This document shows, piece after piece, positions 1 through 7,880 of a stretch of 15,368 nt of DNA. Position numbers and translations under genes: made by a program. Each line of letters opens with the position of its first letter. Within the stretch, counting starts at the first letter, position 1. The notes below the pieces were generated by a model. It had not been told where the DNA came from, ran no database searches, and saw nothing but the letters and a program-made list of their open reading frames with translations. Source of the DNA: JBKHBT01 sp046542255 (GTDB taxonomy: Bacteria; UBP14; UBA6098; JBKHBT01); assembly GCA_046542255.1 (NCBI GenBank), contig JBKHBT010000080.1:1-15368 (forward strand), given 5' to 3'.

Positions 1-1012
1 TTCTATGGAAAGATGGCATAGCGCATTTAACCATTTTCCAGAATTCAATACTCAGCCCATAAGATGGAATAAAGCAGGTGATATGGACTTCGAGATTGCA
101 TTTATCCCCAGATACAAATTATCTATCGATGGAATGGAAGTCTCGAATATGGCCCTGAAATCAACTTATCATCTCGATGCTTCAGAGGGCTTATCATATT
201 GGCAATATGTCCTATCCAATCAGCTTAGCCAGCAATTTAGCATGGAAAGGGATATGCTTCCCGTAAATTTAGAAAAAAGTATCGACTCGTCCAAAACCAG
301 TATCGATACGCTTATAAAAAGAAGATCCGGAGAAGAGCTTCCCGATTTATCGATAGAGATTCAAAGCCACGAAGATAGTTCCATTGTGGAAAACAGGATT
401 GTGCAAATTAGCGGCGAGATATTGAATTATGAAGGTTCAATTATCGATATCGAAAATGGCACAATCAAGGCAAAAGCCTATGTCGATGCACTGTCAGGAG
501 AATTCTATGGCGATATATTCCTTCAGAAAGGGATGAATGAAATCATCGTTTCGGCATCACAATTCGGCGAATATCGATCCGATACTATATATATCATGGG
601 AGACTTCGATGATGATAGCTTGCAGATTTTACTTTTTTGGCAGGTGCCATCATGTGATTTAGACCTATATATTTCCGAACCCGATGGCCAGATTGTCCAC
701 AAAGGCCATACTGAAAGCACAAATGGCGGTGTTTTATTCAGCGAAGATTCCAATGGTTTTGGCCCTGAAAGCTATATCATTTCAGAAAGCCCAATTTCCG
801 GTGATTATAGTATCGATATACATTTCAATGATGCTAATGGATGGGCAAATACCGTTGAATATGTGGCCTATATCCTTAAAAATGGCGAAATCTATAATCA
901 GTACGATGGCTACTTTACCGTAGGTTCAGACAATTCAGAAAAAAGCGGTGCGGATTTTATCGATTCTGGCGATAATAGCTGGGAACATATAGGCACAATT
1001 TCTATACCGTGA
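1..1012 (+). CDS. Probable exported protein with Ig-like and DUF2135/YfaP-like domains (5' end outside window)
   Basis: The frame is open from the left edge; the first ATG is at 5, but nothing marks it as the true start, so I treat the gene as 5'-truncated. The visible part is 335 residues from that ATG, ending in TGA at 1010-1012. Residues about 113-197 look like an Ig-like/glucodextranase-B-like beta sandwich, with a 'G-M-N-E-I-I-V-S-A' strand typical of that fold. Residues about 205-305 match the DUF2135/YfaP pattern: a hydrophobic strand, 'DLDLYISEPDG' (218-228), 'NGG' (240-242) and 'GFGPESY' (251-257). Proteins of this type are usually exported and often carry a von Willebrand or other extracellular module upstream, which cannot be seen here. 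Exact function is unknown. It converges on secA across about 250 bp. Confidence 0.7.
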   Translation, partial: SMERWHSAFNHFPEFNTQPIRWNKAGDMDFEIAFIPRYKLSIDGMEVSNMALKSTYHLDASEGLSYWQYVLSNQLSQQFSMERDMLPVNLEKSIDSSKTSIDTLIKRRSGEELPDLSIEIQSHEDSSIVENRIVQISGEILNYEGSIIDIENGTIKAKAYVDALSGEFYGDIFLQKGMNEIIVSASQFGEYRSDTIYIMGDFDDDSLQILLFWQVPSCDLDLYISEPDGQIVHKGHTESTNGGVLFSEDSNGFGPESYIISESPISGDYSIDIHFNDANGWANTVEYVAYILKNGEIYNQYDGYFTVGSDNSEKSGADFIDSGDNSWEHIGTISIP

Positions 1013-1147
1013 ATGAACCTGTTTTATTTTAGAAAAATAATTTTTACAAATTCAGTAGTGTCTCGAAGAAAAATAAAAAAGCCTATAAATTGATGCGGAC
1101 AATACATATGTTTACGCATTGTAATACTTTTCAGGCTAAAACATCAG

Positions 1148-1203
1148 TAAAGCCTTTTGCTATATATATTAAGTATTATATATATGTTATATGTATGGCT
1201 TTA
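1148..1203. repeat. AT-rich inverted repeat (TAAAGCC ... GGCTTTA)
   Basis: TAAAGCC at 1148-1154 is the exact inverse complement of GGCTTTA at 1197-1203. Between them lies a second palindrome, TATATATA (1161-1168) and TATATATA (1177-1184) around TTAAGTAT. Such a structure between convergent genes could slow polymerase or serve as a protein site; no T-run follows it. Alternating AT tracts form such repeats easily by chance, so confidence is low. Confidence 0.3.
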
Positions 1204-1211
1204 AAAGAGTA

Positions 1212-1263
1212 CTTAGCGATAGCAGAATCCCTTTGTGACAAAGAAGGCACTGTTAAAGCTAAG
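1212..1263 (-). repeat. Nested imperfect hairpin just downstream of secA
   Basis: Four arms nest symmetrically: CTTAGC (1212-1217) with GCTAAG (1258-1263), CAG (1223-1225) with CTG (1250-1252), CC (1229-1230) with GG (1246-1247), and CTTTGT (1231-1236) with ACAAAG (1238-1243) around one G. It begins 3 nt after the secA stop, so it would form the 3' end of secA mRNA. Only a short U stretch follows on the minus strand, so this is not a textbook terminator; a 3'-UTR stabiliser or a palindromic protein site is also possible. Confidence 0.35.
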
Positions 1264-1265
1264 CT

Positions 1266-4200
1266 CTATTTGCGGCCGCAACAATGCTTATATTTCTTAC
1301 CGCTGCCGCATGGGCAAGGGTCATTTCGCCCGACTTTTGGGCCTTCTTTTTTGATGGGTGCGGTTTTCTTTTGTGGCGCGCCTCTTCCAGCTGATTGCGG
1401 CGATGGCTTTTCGGCTCTTATCGATGCCGCTGCCATCTGCTTCTCATCGAATGATTGAACAGATTCGTGCCTGGTCTTAAGATTTGTTGTGTCCATCATG
1501 TTTTCAGGTATCCTGACCTGTGTGTGGAAAAAGCGGACTAATGTATCCTTGGTGATTTCATCCAGCATCTCGACAAAGGCATCGAAACCTTCTTTCTTGT
1601 ATTCGATCAAAGGGTCTTTCTGGGCATACGAGCGAAGGTTGATTCCCTCTTTGAGTGTGTCCATAGCATGAAGATGCTCTTTCCATTTATTATCGATAGT
1701 GGTAAGCATCGCCCAGCGCATTAGGTCCCTTGTGATGATTTCGCCAAGGATATCGCTCTTTAGTTTGAATGCGCTCCATCCGCGCTCCAAAAGCGTCTGG
1801 TGAAGGTCGGTATCTTCAGATTCATTCAGATCGAGCTGAAGCAGGAAAACGCGAGAAAATTCGGCCTTCATGGCATCCCAATCCCAGGTGTCTGGAGGAG
1901 ATTTTAGGTCAGTGTGGATTTCTATCAGGCTTTCGACAAAATCTTCGACATATTCGCGGTATTTGGGTATGAGATTTTCGCTATCGAGAATCTCATTTCT
2001 CTTGGAATATATCACTGTCCTTTGCTGATTCATGACATCATCGTATTCGAGAAGATGCTTTCTGATGGCGAAGTTCTGTGCTTCGACACGCTTCTGCGCT
2101 CTTTCAATCGAAGATGAAACCATCGGATGTGTCATTGGTTCATTTTTGGGTGTGCCTACTTTTTCCATTACAGAAGCTATTCTGTCACCACCTGCATGGA
2201 GCCTCATGAGGTCGTCTTCGAGTGATACGAAGAATCTCGAAGAACCCGGGTCGCCCTGTCTTCCAGCCCTTCCACGAAGCTGATTATCGATACGGCGTGA
2301 TTCATGTCTTTCCGAGCCGATAATATAAAGTCCGCCAGCCTCGACAACGCCCTCGCCAAGCTTAATATCCGTACCACGTCCCGCCATATTCGTAGCGATA
2401 GTAACTGCGCCTCCGCGTCCGGCATCAGCGACAATTTCGGCCTCTTTTTCATGCTGTTTGGCATTTAGCACGGCATGTGAAATTCCGCGCCGCTTCAGCA
2501 TTCTCGATAATGTCTCCGAAACATCCACCGAAGTCGTACCAACCAGTATCGGCCTATGATTAGCGTGTGCGCGCTCGATTTCATCCAGGATAGCATTGTA
2601 TTTCTCGCGGCGAGTCATATACACGACATCCTCGTGATCCTTGCGAATGACAGGTTTATTTGTGGGTATCTCGATTACATCCAGTTTATAGATCTCATAG
2701 AATTCTTCTGATTCTGTTATGGCAGTACCAGTCATGCCAGAAAGCTTGTGATATAGCCGGAAAAAGTTCTGAATTGTGATAGTTGCAAAAGTCTGTGTTT
2801 CGCGCTCTACTTTGACATTTTCTTTGGCTTCGAGCGCCATATGCAGGCCATCCGAGAATCGCCTTCCCGGCATAAGCCTGCCAGTGAACTCATCGACGAT
2901 AACAACTTTGCCGCCTGTTACGACATATTCATTATCCTTTTCGAATAATGCATATGCCTTAAGAAGCTGATTTATCGCATGGATATCCTCGGAGCGTTCG
3001 GCATATTCGGTATATAGCTTCTGCTTCTTTTTGGCCTTTTCTTCTTCGGATAAATCCGGGTCTCTATCGATTTTGTCGAGTTCATATCCCAGCTCGGGAA
3101 GCACAAATGTCTCTGGATTGTCGGGAGCGATTTCTTCCAGGCCCATGTCCTGAAGATTCAGCGAACCGCCTTTTTCGTCTTTTGCAAAATACAGGCGGTC
3201 ATCGATTTCATGCATTCTCTTATCGCGCATCATATTGGCTTCGGCTGTATTTATAAGCTTTTGTATGCCGGGTTCTTTGGTGAGTTTCATAAATTGCTTA
3301 TTCTTGGGAGTCGATCTCTGTACCATAAGCAGTTTTATCGATGCCTCTTCTTCTCTGTCATTTTCGAGGTCTTCCTTGGCTTCGCGAAGCAGCCTATTGG
3401 AAAGCGCCGCCTGTTTTCGAACCAAATCCGAGACATGCGATACCCATTGGCGATATTTCTCATGGATCTTGCTTTCGACCGGGCCGGAAATGATTAGCGG
3501 AGTCCTGGCCTCATCGATAAGCACAGAATCGACCTCATCGATGATACAATAATAATAATCCCGCTGGACGCGGTCTTCTGCCTTGGTTGACATATTATCG
3601 CGAAGATAGTCGAAGCCGAATTGATTATTTGTGCCATATGTAATATCGCGATGGTATTGCTCGCGCCTCTCTTTAGAATGAGGATTGATAGAATCATCTA
3701 TACAACCAACAGAAAGGCCTAAAAATTCATATATCTGTCCGTTCCATTGGGCATCACGGCGGGCGAGGTAATCATTCACGGTAACAAGATGTGCGCCTTT
3801 GCCCACCAGGGCATTCAAATAAAGGGGCATAGTTGAAACCAGGGTCTTACCTTCACCAGTTTTCATCTCGGCGATATTTCCATGGTGAAGCACAATAGCG
3901 CCAAGAAGCTGGACATCATAAGGAACCATATCCCAAACGGATTTATGGCCGGTTAGTGTAAATTCCTGTCCGACCAATCTTCGGCAAGTATCTTTAACCA
4001 CGGCAAATGCTTCGACCATGATATCATCGAGCGCATCCTGTTCGAGAGCGTATTCTTCTTCGCCAAGTTCATCCAATCTATTTAGATAAGCTGTATATTG
4101 TTCCGGGTCTTCGATTGTCTTTAGTTCTTCTTCCAGCTCGCGGATCTGCGATCTTGCTGGCTCGGCTTTTTCATTGATATATTCTTTGAATTCATTGGTT

Positions 4201-4340
4201 TTATTTTTAAGCTCGTCATCTGTGAGCGTTTTTTCGAATTCTTCGGCCTTTTTATTAATCTCTTCTACAATTGGCCAGAGCTTCTTACATGCTCTTTCTG
4301 ATGATGTTCCAAATACTTTCTCTAATAGTTTTCCTAACAT
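1266..4340 (-). CDS. secA: Preprotein translocase ATPase SecA (long, FCB-type)
   Basis: SecA is the ATP-driven motor that pushes unfolded preproteins through SecYEG. All hallmarks are present in 1024 residues: Walker A 'MKTGEGKT' (159-166), 'YGTNNQFGFDYLRDN' (235-249), DEVD Walker B (268-271), 'SGMTGTA' (534-540), 'TNMAGRGTDIKLG' (650-662), the arginine-finger region 'RGRAGRQGDPG' (689-699), the scaffold 'DDVMNQQR', and a C-terminal SEC-C zinc motif with C1009, C1011, C1020 and C1021. It is over 100 residues longer than the 901-aa E. coli protein. The extra length lies in a charged helical segment (about 54-100) and in the preprotein cross-linking region (about 290-455), both usual in Bacteroidetes-like SecA. 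The ATG at 4338-4340 has a good ribosome site, GAGGTGAT, 7 nt upstream. It lies 67 nt after the upstream repeat-protein gene. Confidence 0.98.
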   Translation of the reverse strand: MLGKLLEKVFGTSSERACKKLWPIVEEINKKAEEFEKTLTDDELKNKTNEFKEYINEKAEPARSQIRELEEELKTIEDPEQYTAYLNRLDELGEEEYALEQDALDDIMVEAFAVVKDTCRRLVGQEFTLTGHKSVWDMVPYDVQLLGAIVLHHGNIAEMKTGEGKTLVSTMPLYLNALVGKGAHLVTVNDYLARRDAQWNGQIYEFLGLSVGCIDDSINPHSKERREQYHRDITYGTNNQFGFDYLRDNMSTKAEDRVQRDYYYCIIDEVDSVLIDEARTPLIISGPVESKIHEKYRQWVSHVSDLVRKQAALSNRLLREAKEDLENDREEEASIKLLMVQRSTPKNKQFMKLTKEPGIQKLINTAEANMMRDKRMHEIDDRLYFAKDEKGGSLNLQDMGLEEIAPDNPETFVLPELGYELDKIDRDPDLSEEEKAKKKQKLYTEYAERSEDIHAINQLLKAYALFEKDNEYVVTGGKVVIVDEFTGRLMPGRRFSDGLHMALEAKENVKVERETQTFATITIQNFFRLYHKLSGMTGTAITESEEFYEIYKLDVIEIPTNKPVIRKDHEDVVYMTRREKYNAILDEIERAHANHRPILVGTTSVDVSETLSRMLKRRGISHAVLNAKQHEKEAEIVADAGRGGAVTIATNMAGRGTDIKLGEGVVEAGGLYIIGSERHESRRIDNQLRGRAGRQGDPGSSRFFVSLEDDLMRLHAGGDRIASVMEKVGTPKNEPMTHPMVSSSIERAQKRVEAQNFAIRKHLLEYDDVMNQQRTVIYSKRNEILDSENLIPKYREYVEDFVESLIEIHTDLKSPPDTWDWDAMKAEFSRVFLLQLDLNESEDTDLHQTLLERGWSAFKLKSDILGEIITRDLMRWAMLTTIDNKWKEHLHAMDTLKEGINLRSYAQKDPLIEYKKEGFDAFVEMLDEITKDTLVRFFHTQVRIPENMMDTTNLKTRHESVQSFDEKQMAAASIRAEKPSPQSAGRGAPQKKTAPIKKEGPKVGRNDPCPCGSGKKYKHCCGRK

Positions 4341-4407
4341 TTATATTATCACCTCTATATGATATCGAAATTTGACATTTTAGATTGGAAAATAATTAAG
4401 CCCTGGA

Positions 4408-6315
4408 TCATTCTATTTCTTTTTTGAAATCTATTCCGATTCCGTATCTTCCATTAGTCCAAACGCTATTTTGGCTGCCTTTCCCTGTATATGAGTCTTC
4501 GCCGGCCATATCGACAAATAGTCCGATGCTTCCGAATTCTCTTCGCCAATTGCCATACCCCTGGATATTATAGTTTTTCCTGGCTATGTAACTGTCATTG
4601 CCGCCTTCTTCGATAAAAATACCAATTCCATTGGCATTTCCAGCGCCCTGCGAAAGATCCCAAATAATATAATTATCGTCATCGTTGCCGAAATTGCATA
4701 ATGCTCCGACAGCAAGGTCATGGCCGCAGCCCTGTGATACGCTATGTGCTGTAAAGTTGTCATTTCCATCCGTGTCCATTAGTGCGGCTGCACTGATATG
4801 TGTTGCCGAGCCCTGGGCATATTGATATGCGGTATAAGTATCATTGCCGGCTTTGTCATAGAGAATACCGAGTGCATACCAATATGATGAACCCTGTCCA
4901 AATATATCCGAAACATAAGTGTCATTGCCTTCAGCATCTGCCAGAATGCCAATTCCACCGGAATAGGCCGGCCTATGGCCATAACCAAAACCTTGCGAGA
5001 GGGTTAGGTAATGATCCGAGTATCTCAATTTGTCCACCGTACTTCCGCTGGCTATGTATTGGTCATTGCCGCTTTTGTCCAAAAGAGCGCCAAAGCCTTT
5101 AACGTATCCGAAGCCCTGTGAATACATCCTTGCCAAATAGCAATCATTTCCGTTTTCATCGCGTAATATTCCTGTTCCCAAAAAACCAGCGCCGGAGTTT
5201 ACAATTTCTCCTTCATATTGGTCATCGCCATCGATATCCCAGAGCAGGCCAAAACCGAAAACACCACAGCCATTTGAAAATTCGGGTGCTTTGTAAAAAT
5301 CATTCCCCTCATGGTCGATAAGAATACCAACGCCATGATGTGCAGCTCCAAAAGCAAAGCTCTTATCCGAAATATAAATATCATTTCCAGCGACATCGAT
5401 AGCTATCGAGAAACCACCCTCGATTCCTGTTCCGCCTGCTGTTCCGTAGTATCTATCATCGCCGCCGAGATCGACTATAAAAGCGAAATCGCCATGATAA
5501 AATGTCTGCCCCGGGCCGCCTATTGCAAATGCGCCAAATTCGGTTTCTGTATAATACAAAACATCGCCAGTAATCATGGAATCGGGTGCAAATAGGAATT
5601 TGTGCCCATCGATATTCGAGCCGATTTCGATAGCGGTATTGTATGTCCTGAGAGCAGCGCTAAGTACGAGGCTTCCCATATATGCCATCTCTTCATCATC
5701 GATTGTCGCTGCCATGGCGAAGAACCTTTCATCCATTTTCTCGCGAACAAGCTCTGCCAAAAAGCTGGACTCCAGAGTTGCTTCGTCTATTTCATTATCG
5801 AGTTTTCTTGCGCCGGATTTAAGATAATTGACTGATTCCTGGTATAGAGTATCGAGCTGAAAAGTATCGACATCGGCAAAGGCACTGCGGTAGTTCTCTG
5901 CTGCTTGTTGATAGACCAGATATACAAGATCCATATCATTTCGCAAAGATGGTGGGATTTCACGAACATCGCTCCATGGATTGCCACCCTCCGGCTTCTG
6001 GAAAACAGGCTCGGATGGTTCGATTCCCAGGTAACTTATCATTATATTGAAGTCTTCGAGAGGGTTTTCGGTAGCGAGAAACCTATCGCCTTCATTTTCT
6101 GCAATTTTATATATAGAAATTGGATCTGCCAATAAAGAATCGACAATACGCAAACGGAAGCTATCGAGTTTTAATAAGCTTTGAATAGAGACATCATTAC
6201 GGGTCATCTTGATCCCTGCCAGTACCTCATCGATTGCTGAATCCATCTCGGGCCTCTCTTCTCCGAGAAGCGCTAAACTTAATATGACTAATAATATAAC
6301 TTTTAACTTATCCAT
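4408..6315 (-). CDS. Secreted protein with about 12 tandem 'GNDxY' repeats, function unknown
   Basis: The 635-residue protein starts with a hydrophobic signal peptide (about residues 4-18, no lipobox Cys). Residues about 20-240 form a charged, probably helical region. Residues about 280-610 hold roughly twelve copies of a unit of about 27-36 residues, consensus 'G-x-G-hydrophobic-L-x-D-x-x-G-N-D-x-Y ... x-Q-G-x-G'. Examples of the core are GGDDRY (284), AGNDIY (309), EGNDFY (336), DGDDQY (362), NGNDCY (388), SGNDQY (415), EGNDTY (462), AGNDTY (489), DGNDNF (516), GGNDSY (571) and AGEDSY (604). The Gly/Asp-rich turns alternating with short strands suggest a beta-helix or beta-solenoid, possibly calcium-binding; this is inference. 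The repeat is longer than the RTX nonapeptide and I do not assign a named family. The ATG at 6315 has only a weak ribosome site (AAAGAGA). Confidence 0.85.
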   Translation of the reverse strand: MDKLKVILLVILSLALLGEERPEMDSAIDEVLAGIKMTRNDVSIQSLLKLDSFRLRIVDSLLADPISIYKIAENEGDRFLATENPLEDFNIMISYLGIEPSEPVFQKPEGGNPWSDVREIPPSLRNDMDLVYLVYQQAAENYRSAFADVDTFQLDTLYQESVNYLKSGARKLDNEIDEATLESSFLAELVREKMDERFFAMAATIDDEEMAYMGSLVLSAALRTYNTAIEIGSNIDGHKFLFAPDSMITGDVLYYTETEFGAFAIGGPGQTFYHGDFAFIVDLGGDDRYYGTAGGTGIEGGFSIAIDVAGNDIYISDKSFAFGAAHHGVGILIDHEGNDFYKAPEFSNGCGVFGFGLLWDIDGDDQYEGEIVNSGAGFLGTGILRDENGNDCYLARMYSQGFGYVKGFGALLDKSGNDQYIASGSTVDKLRYSDHYLTLSQGFGYGHRPAYSGGIGILADAEGNDTYVSDIFGQGSSYWYALGILYDKAGNDTYTAYQYAQGSATHISAAALMDTDGNDNFTAHSVSQGCGHDLAVGALCNFGNDDDNYIIWDLSQGAGNANGIGIFIEEGGNDSYIARKNYNIQGYGNWRREFGSIGLFVDMAGEDSYTGKGSQNSVWTNGRYGIGIDFKKEIE

Positions 6316-6374
6316 ATCTCTTTAAAATATACATATCTGGCTATTTTTGCAAATTCTAATTTTCTATTTTCCAT
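6303..6374 (-). CDS. Possible 23-residue leader ORF overlapping the next gene's start
   Basis: An ATG at 6372-6374 follows a plausible ribosome site (AAGGCGG, 8 nt upstream) and opens a 24-codon frame. It ends in TAA at 6303-6305, out of frame with and 13 nt inside the repeat-protein gene that starts at 6315. That downstream ATG itself has a weak ribosome site, so translational coupling is conceivable. The peptide starts MENRKLEFAK and has no recognisable family. Short ORFs like this arise easily by chance. Confidence 0.2.
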   Translation of the reverse strand: MENRKLEFAKIARYVYFKEIWIS

Positions 6375-6398
6375 AATTAAACCGCCTTTTCAAATTTT

Positions 6399-7295
6399 CT
6401 AGCTCTTGAAACGATTATGATACCATACCCATTGCTCTGGATCTTTTAGAATTAGTTTTTCTAATGCACTGTTCATCTTTAATAGGCCGTCTGATATGTC
6501 CTTTTGCTTATCTTTTGATTTTTCGACTGTAAATTCTTCGAGGCATAATAGCTCTATTTCTTTGTATCCTTTACTATAAATCGCCATCGGCAGAATTGGA
6601 AGGCCGGTTGCTCTTGCGAGAGTTACCGGTCCGGTCGGCGTTCTGGCCTCGATGCCGAAAAATTCGGCCTTTTGGTTTGCAACTGTTTTGGTATTGACAT
6701 CTGGCAGGATACCGAGTGCATATCCCTTCTTCAGAAGCCTGATTAATTTTATTGGTGAATCATCCGATTTGACATTTACCGTGCCGAATCGTTCTCTTTC
6801 TTTTACCAAATATCTATCGAGCCGCCTGTCAAAAAGCCTTTTTCCGATGACAGAAATTTTATATCCTTTGTCTGCAAGATAGGCAGGGATAAGCTCGAAT
6901 GGGCCGATATGGCCGGTAACGACAATAATTCCATCGCCCTTTTCATAGAGCCTATCGAAACGTTCTTTGCATTTGAAATCGATGTTAAGGCCGGGCAAAT
7001 CTTTGGAAATTCTCATGATAATCGATATATTCTCGCCGCTTTTTTGGAAGCATTTGTGATACATATCATCCGGCAAATTAAAACCGTTAGCTTTTACAAT
7101 CTCTATATTCTTCAATGCCCGCCTTCGGTCTTTTGTATCGAAACGGCTATAGAGGCTGCTAAGTTTTTTCATGATAACCGCCGACCATTTAGCTGGCATA
7201 ATTCTTATTAGACTTATGAAAATCCAGAATAGAATAAATGCAAAAAAATGTTTAATAGGCCGGATATGTTTTTTATAGAACCGGGATCTGGCCAA
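6399..7295 (-). CDS. LpxL/HtrB-type lipid A (LPLAT superfamily) acyltransferase, TTG start
   Basis: The 298-residue protein belongs to the bacterial lipid A biosynthesis acyltransferases, which add acyl chains to lipid A or related lipids at the inner membrane. An N-terminal membrane anchor (about 16-33) precedes the catalytic HX4E motif 'HIGPFE' (H129, E134). The family motifs 'RTPTGPVTLARATGLPILP' (218-236) and the C-terminal 'PEQWVWYHNRFK' (286-297) are also present. Translation appears to begin at TTG (7293-7295): a strong AGGGGA ribosome site sits about 5 nt upstream, whereas the first internal ATG (residue 33) would remove the anchor. It lies 24 nt downstream of the GNAT gene and is probably co-transcribed with it. 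The exact acceptor and acyl donor cannot be told from sequence, so I give no gene symbol. Confidence 0.9.
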   Translation of the reverse strand: MARSRFYKKHIRPIKHFFAFILFWIFISLIRIMPAKWSAVIMKKLSSLYSRFDTKDRRRALKNIEIVKANGFNLPDDMYHKCFQKSGENISIIMRISKDLPGLNIDFKCKERFDRLYEKGDGIIVVTGHIGPFELIPAYLADKGYKISVIGKRLFDRRLDRYLVKERERFGTVNVKSDDSPIKLIRLLKKGYALGILPDVNTKTVANQKAEFFGIEARTPTGPVTLARATGLPILPMAIYSKGYKEIELLCLEEFTVEKSKDKQKDISDGLLKMNSALEKLILKDPEQWVWYHNRFKS

Positions 7296-7300
7296 AATAT

Positions 7301-7306
7301 CCCCTT
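7301..7306 (-). promoter_or_regulatory. Ribosome binding site deciding the TTG start
   Basis: On the minus strand AGGGGA lies about 5 nt before the TTG of the acyltransferase gene. It is the only good Shine-Dalgarno match near this frame, and it supports the non-ATG start. Confidence 0.6.
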
Positions 7307-7319
7307 TTCGATATGGAAA

Positions 7320-7802
7320 TTACCTTAGCTTCATCTCGAGCACAAGTTCATCACGGATTGGTATATTATTGTAGCCGATTTCGGGGATTTGGGGTTTCAT
7401 CTGGCGATATTTTTCTACTATTCCAGGATATAATTCTGTCAGATGAAAGCCTTGAATCTGAAAATAACCGATTGCTCGGCAATTGTCATTTGTTGTGATG
7501 AGCCAGAGCCTTCTCATGCCATTGCCGATTGTTATTTCTTTTACTTTATCGATAAGCTTTTTGCCTATACCCATACCATCGCGCAGGCTATCAACCGATT
7601 TGATTTCGCAACCATTTGGGCTGAACCTGTATGTTATTAGCCCCATTCTAATGCCATTAACAATTGCGATAAATGCTGGAAGCTTCGAAGCATCGTGCAT
7701 TCTTTCCCTGGACACTATCTTGACATCGCCCCATCTGGCCTTCAGAATACCCTCTATCCAATCCTGGTCGCTTTGTTGCTTTTCACGAATTTCTATCTTC
7801 AT
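7320..7802 (-). CDS. GNAT-family N-acetyltransferase
   Basis: The 160-residue protein has the GNAT fold that transfers an acetyl group from acetyl-CoA to an amine. The acetyl-CoA-binding motif A is 'DGMGIGKKLI' (about 75-84), with G76, G78 and G80 forming the phosphate loop; it is followed by the typical 'NDNCRAIGYFQIQGF' strand-helix (105-119). The C-terminal 'MKPQIPEIGYNNIPIRDELVLE' stretch (about 135-156) is characteristic of a GNAT subgroup often found as free-standing single-domain enzymes. The substrate is unknown. The ATG at 7802 is preceded by an excellent ribosome site, GAAGGAG. It leads a probable two-gene unit with the lipid acyltransferase 24 nt downstream; no functional link can be proved from that. 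Confidence 0.9.
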   Translation of the reverse strand: MKIEIREKQQSDQDWIEGILKARWGDVKIVSRERMHDASKLPAFIAIVNGIRMGLITYRFSPNGCEIKSVDSLRDGMGIGKKLIDKVKEITIGNGMRRLWLITTNDNCRAIGYFQIQGFHLTELYPGIVEKYRQMKPQIPEIGYNNIPIRDELVLEMKLR

Positions 7803-7827
7803 TTTCTCTCCTTCATGTTATATCAAT

Positions 7828-7833
7828 AGTATA
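7828..7833 (-). promoter_or_regulatory. Candidate -10 box upstream of the GNAT gene
   Basis: TATACT on the minus strand, within the 78-bp gap before the GNAT gene, is one base off the sigma-70 -10 consensus. It lies about 25 nt upstream of the start codon. No convincing -35 box is at the right distance, so this is a weak call. Confidence 0.25.
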
Positions 7834-7880
7834 AAGGTAAAAAAAATCTTGCGAAATGGAAACAATTTATACAATGATTT

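Larger units (their letters stand above)
1013..1265. other. Convergent intergenic region, AT-rich with inverted repeats
   Basis: This 253-bp stretch lies between the 3' ends of the DUF2135-type gene (+) and secA (-). I see no convincing gene. It contains an AT-rich inverted repeat (1148-1203) and a nested imperfect hairpin (1212-1263), listed separately. No classical GC stem plus T-run terminator is visible for either gene. A forward reading frame crosses into the secA 3' end but looks accidental. Confidence 0.6.

Noticed and set aside
1090..1458. 122-codon forward frame across the intergenic region into the secA 3' end
   Set aside because: Half of it is antisense to the conserved SEC-C end of secA, there is no ribosome site, and the protein has no recognisable domain.
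2970..3470. Intein or inserted element in secA
   Set aside because: The extra residues are helical, in frame, and lie where other FCB-type SecA proteins are also longer. No intein splice motifs are seen.
5240..6240. RTX-type calcium-binding toxin repeats in the 635-aa protein
   Set aside because: The GND turns resemble RTX, but the unit is about 27-36 residues rather than nine, and there is a Sec signal peptide instead of a C-terminal type I secretion signal.
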